Shown here one piece after another: positions 61,553-64,000 of a DNA stretch of 64,000 bases (positions are counted from its first letter, which is position 1; each line of letters starts with the position of its first letter). The notes under the pieces were generated by a model. It saw only the letters and a list, made by a program, of their open reading frames with translations, ran no database searches and had not been told where the DNA came from. Origin of the DNA: Stenopsyche tienmushanensis (taxonomy: Eukaryota; Arthropoda; Insecta; Trichoptera; Stenopsychidae); NCBI GenBank assembly GCA_008973525.1, contig WACJ01000421.1, positions 124,001 to 188,000 on the forward strand, given 5' to 3'. The position numbers and the translations under genes were made by a program.

Positions 61553-61834
61553 ATGCAAAAATGCGATCGTTCCACACTCGTCGTGCAAAACACCGTTGTA
61601 AGTCAGTCGCCTTTTGAGAGTGAAGAAATCGACAAGCTTTGGAGAAACTTCGCAGAATTTCAAATAAAGCTTTACAAATTACGTTTCACTATAATTAGGC
61701 ATTCTCACTTGTTAAAATATTCCAAAATAATACTCCAAAATGACAAAAAGAAAGTCACCGAAAGACGTGTAGTCGAAAACCAGGACTGCATATTGGAGAC
61801 TGATTTCAAAGATATCACACAATGGAAAATATAA
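61553..61834 (+). other. Open frame of 93 codons next to a repeat end
   Basis: The frame from ATG 61553 to TAA 61832-61834 reads as a charged, helix-prone sequence (SEEIDKLWRNFAEFQIKLYK, then KKKVTERRVVENQD). No family is recognised. Its position 80 bases inside a shared repeat end raises the possibility that it is a piece of a transposon protein. Confidence 0.25.
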
Positions 61835-61885
61835 AATATATTTTTTTAATAAAAACATGCTATTGAAACACATTAATGTCTAAAT

Positions 61886-61925
61886 CAGCGGTTCTTAAAC
61901 TTATGTAGTCTGCGGATCCTTTCTT
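61886..61925 (+). mobile_element. hAT-type terminus
   Basis: CAGCGGTTCTTAAACTTATG (61886-61905), followed by TGCGGATCC, is very like the terminal repeats of SCAND3/ZBED-type and Charlie-type hAT elements (CAGCGGTTCTCAAAC). The interior extends right into AT-rich DNA. A possible partner, GGAACCGCTG at 62917-62926, shares only nine bases and has no 8-bp duplication. It may be a terminus of a non-autonomous relative of the hAT relic at 46 kb. Confidence 0.6.
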
Positions 61926-62940
61926 GAGCAACATTTCTTTCGCGGACACCCTCAAATTTTTTTTGGCGGATCCTATCCCAACCCTTCTGACTTAAGTTTT
62001 CAAACAAACAAACATTTCTTAGTCAAATATTGGTCAAAATAGGTCTTCTTACAATGTTTTCTGTAAATAATTCCACGAAAATATCTTGTTCAAGTATAGA
62101 TAAATGTTTTTTTTAAATATTTTTTAATGAAATTAATTCCGACCATCACGACATTCATGTCCAAATTTAACACGTCCCCAAAGAGTTAATAGTTTTGGTG
62201 ATTGGCTTGAAGATTCATCGGCATTTAACTACAGCTCAAATATTTTCTTGTTGTTGTATTAAATCTATTTTTCTTCAAAATATTTTCATCACTCAAAAAA
62301 GTAAGCAGAAATCTTGTTTGACACCATATTTTTGAAAATAATAAAAACACTAGAAATGGTAACAATGAATCCGCATTTAAAGACAATTTAAGACAATAGT
62401 ATTATTGTTAATTTGAAATAGTTGAGCTTGTAAAATATTGCACAGAATCTTTGTCAATCGCTGTTGATCTTTAACTTATTGAAATTCCGACTCTTCATGT
62501 GATAAACCCTAATATGCTGAAATAAGCTCAAATAGACATGGCTTTCTTTAGTGGATATAAAAAATCATTTCATCAAAATATTAGGTACGTTTTCTCAAAT
62601 TCGAACATTTTGTGAGCCTGAAGGACGTTATAAGCGCTATTGTGGTTTTCCTTTGTCTATCGAAAGATAAATTTAATATTTGATTATTGCAGGCTCATGG
62701 GCTTAAAATTCTCGGAAGAAAATTCTACTGTCTATGAATAATATTATTTTATTATGTGGCTCATATGAATTGATTAAGCCCCGACTAATCAGGGTTGCCG
62801 GTGCGCTGCGAAAACATTGCAAGGGCGCTCTGGATGCCTTCTCTTCCGTTTTAAAATATTTTCTGGAGAATCGGAAGGCTTTCAGGCATAGGGGATGTTA
62901 TTCTTGAGATTAGTGGAACCGCTGAAACGCCCGTTTCAAG
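61926..62940. other. AT-rich non-coding stretch, perhaps hAT interior
   Basis: No gene is recognised. The left part probably belongs to the hAT-type element starting at 61886. TGAAACG-CC-CGTTTCA at 62923-62938 is a short palindrome. Confidence 0.5.
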
Positions 62941-63068
62941 GCTACAAAATTATTCATCTCACGGCGTGTGCTCCACATTAGCGCGTAGTTTGCTACGACG
63001 GGCGTGCCCACCACCTGGATCTGAACCCGGGACACAGGCTTTACAAGCACACTTTGCATTAAGCCATA
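62941..63068 (-). repeat. tRNA-derived SINE head
   Basis: On the minus strand an A-box word TGGCTTAATGC (63057-63067) is followed 40 bases later by a strong B box GGTTCAGATCC (63017-63027) within CCCGGGTTCAGATCCAGG. The spacing fits a tRNA-derived polymerase III promoter. The middle does not form a normal anticodon arm, so it is a SINE rather than a tRNA gene. The body probably extends left to about 62941. It is a different family from the SINE at 13.9 kb. Confidence 0.6.
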
Positions 63069-64000
63069 TTCAACTCGTAGAGAACATCGCTTCTCCCAAA
63101 CGACCTATTTAAGTCAAACGGAAAATGTCGAATTCCGTTCGAAACGTGCCACTGACTTATAGATATTAGAGCAGAATGTATGCGGAAATGCTCCGGCTGC
63201 TGCTTCCAATTACCAATTGGAATCTGAGGTAAATATGACCTAATTGCTACAAATCGATGAACCCCCAAACATCTTGATTAATCATGATCAAGTGTATAGG
63301 AGGCTAGTTGCTGGACTTTTACAAAAGGAAAAGAATTTCATCAGAAGAAATCCAAGACGTAGATAATCTGCATATGATTCAAGGCAAATTGGATGTTGTT
63401 AAATAATCGTTTAATCAATTCTGCAATTCAAATAAATAATAATTAATATATGCTCGACATGATATCGATATATTTAAGAAAAATAATCTTTACTAGAAAT
63501 CTGATTATAATACATTCCAGATATTATAAATAATATATAAGTATAATTAATCTTTTTTAAAGCAGTATTGAATTTAATGAAATCCTGAGAAAATTGTAAG
63601 ATGCATCTGGATTTGATCTTAGCCATGTTTAAAATTTAATCAAAAGAATTGTAGGATATATTCATTTAAAACTTATCAACAAGATGAATATATTGGCTGC
63701 TTGGATGTCAAATGAATTATCTAAATGCAATATATTCATAAATTTCTTCGTCTGATTGAGGGCAAGAAATAGATGATTTGTGATCATTTTGAATTTAAAA
63801 AATAGGAACGTGAAGAATATATCCATTTCAACCCCTAAACACGACTCAATTATGAAAAGGTTTCGTTTGTGTGCTTGATGAGATATGCTAAGAATCATCT
63901 GCTGTAAATTAATGAAACGGCCATGTCATTAGAGTATTATAATTAATTAGAATGGCTTAAACCGTATATAAAAAAGCGACCAAGTTTGATGAATGGAAAG
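63069..64000. other. AT-rich non-coding stretch
   Basis: No gene is recognised. Short frames at 63059-63268 and 63662-63898 (minus) have no motif. Confidence 0.6.

Noticed and set aside
61886..62926. Firm pairing of CAGCGGTTC ends as one complete hAT element
   Set aside because: Only nine bases match and the flanking 8-base target sites differ, so pairing is left as a possibility only.
1..64000. CRISPR array, bacterial operons, phage or integrated virus
   Set aside because: No regularly spaced direct repeats, no ribosome-binding-site-led gene strings and no viral structural or replication domains were seen.
1..64000. Known conserved arthropod microRNAs
   Set aside because: I looked for several conserved mature words by eye (let-7, miR-10, miR-9, miR-8, bantam, iab-4 types) and found none; an eye scan cannot exclude diverged ones.

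Overview
This window looks like gene-poor, AT-rich nuclear DNA from a eukaryote, most likely an arthropod with a fairly large genome. No gene of known function can be called with confidence. There are no bacterial-style operons, ORFs are short and scattered, and the only protein families I recognise are eukaryotic DNA-transposon transposases in advanced decay. The species cannot be fixed from the sequence alone.

The readable content is a graveyard of mobile elements. From left to right: a tRNA-derived SINE copy (7.9-8.05 kb); a hAT relic with a legible C-terminal dimerisation domain (8.3-8.96 kb); a 920-bp mariner with paired inverted repeats, a TA target duplication, a DD34D core and four in-frame stops (11.76-12.68 kb); a second copy of the SINE (13.86-14.01 kb); an unidentified repeat shared between 10.5 and 18.1 kb; a 686-bp TA-flanked element with GTGCGA-rich ends (26.8-27.5 kb); a 579-bp internally deleted Tc1/mariner-type element with long imperfect inverted repeats (37.5-38.1 kb); a TTAA-flanked element (41.2-42.4 kb); a SCAND3/ZBED5-type hAT relic on the minus strand (45.9-46.7 kb) followed by a second, related TTAA-flanked element (46.9-48.4 kb); four copies of a Helitron-like terminal sequence (49.67-51.87 kb) with a hAT-type end nearby; tRNA-like SINE fragments near 54.4 and 63.0 kb; a hAT-type terminus at 61.9 kb; and a repeat end shared between 58.45 and 61.44 kb.

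Between these relics lie islands richer in G+C and CpG (about 4.2-5.0, 28.3-28.7, 29.6-29.8, 30.5-30.9, 31.4-31.55, 32.65-32.99, 48.9-49.2, 50.7-51.0, 52.65-52.9, 54.3-54.6 and 59.4-60.1 kb). Some carry core-promoter or regulatory motifs: ETS plus CRE-like plus TCTCGCGAGA at 48.95 kb, and YY1/Pho-type ATGGCGGC or ATGGCCGC words at 4.67, 40.3, 59.42 and 59.9 kb. These are the best places to look for a promoter, untranslated exon or enhancer. The best candidate host coding sequence is a short, aromatic-rich tail at 32.79-32.99 kb that reads well only if one base of a CCCC run is discounted.

The most interesting observations are the pair of related TTAA-flanked elements with matching protein remnants, the candidate coding tail with its frameshift, several perfect or near-perfect palindromes (46.71, 48.47 and 55.84 kb), and an unusual clustering of GGTCA/GATCA words at 39.2-39.8 kb. 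All family assignments were made by reading motifs, with no database search.
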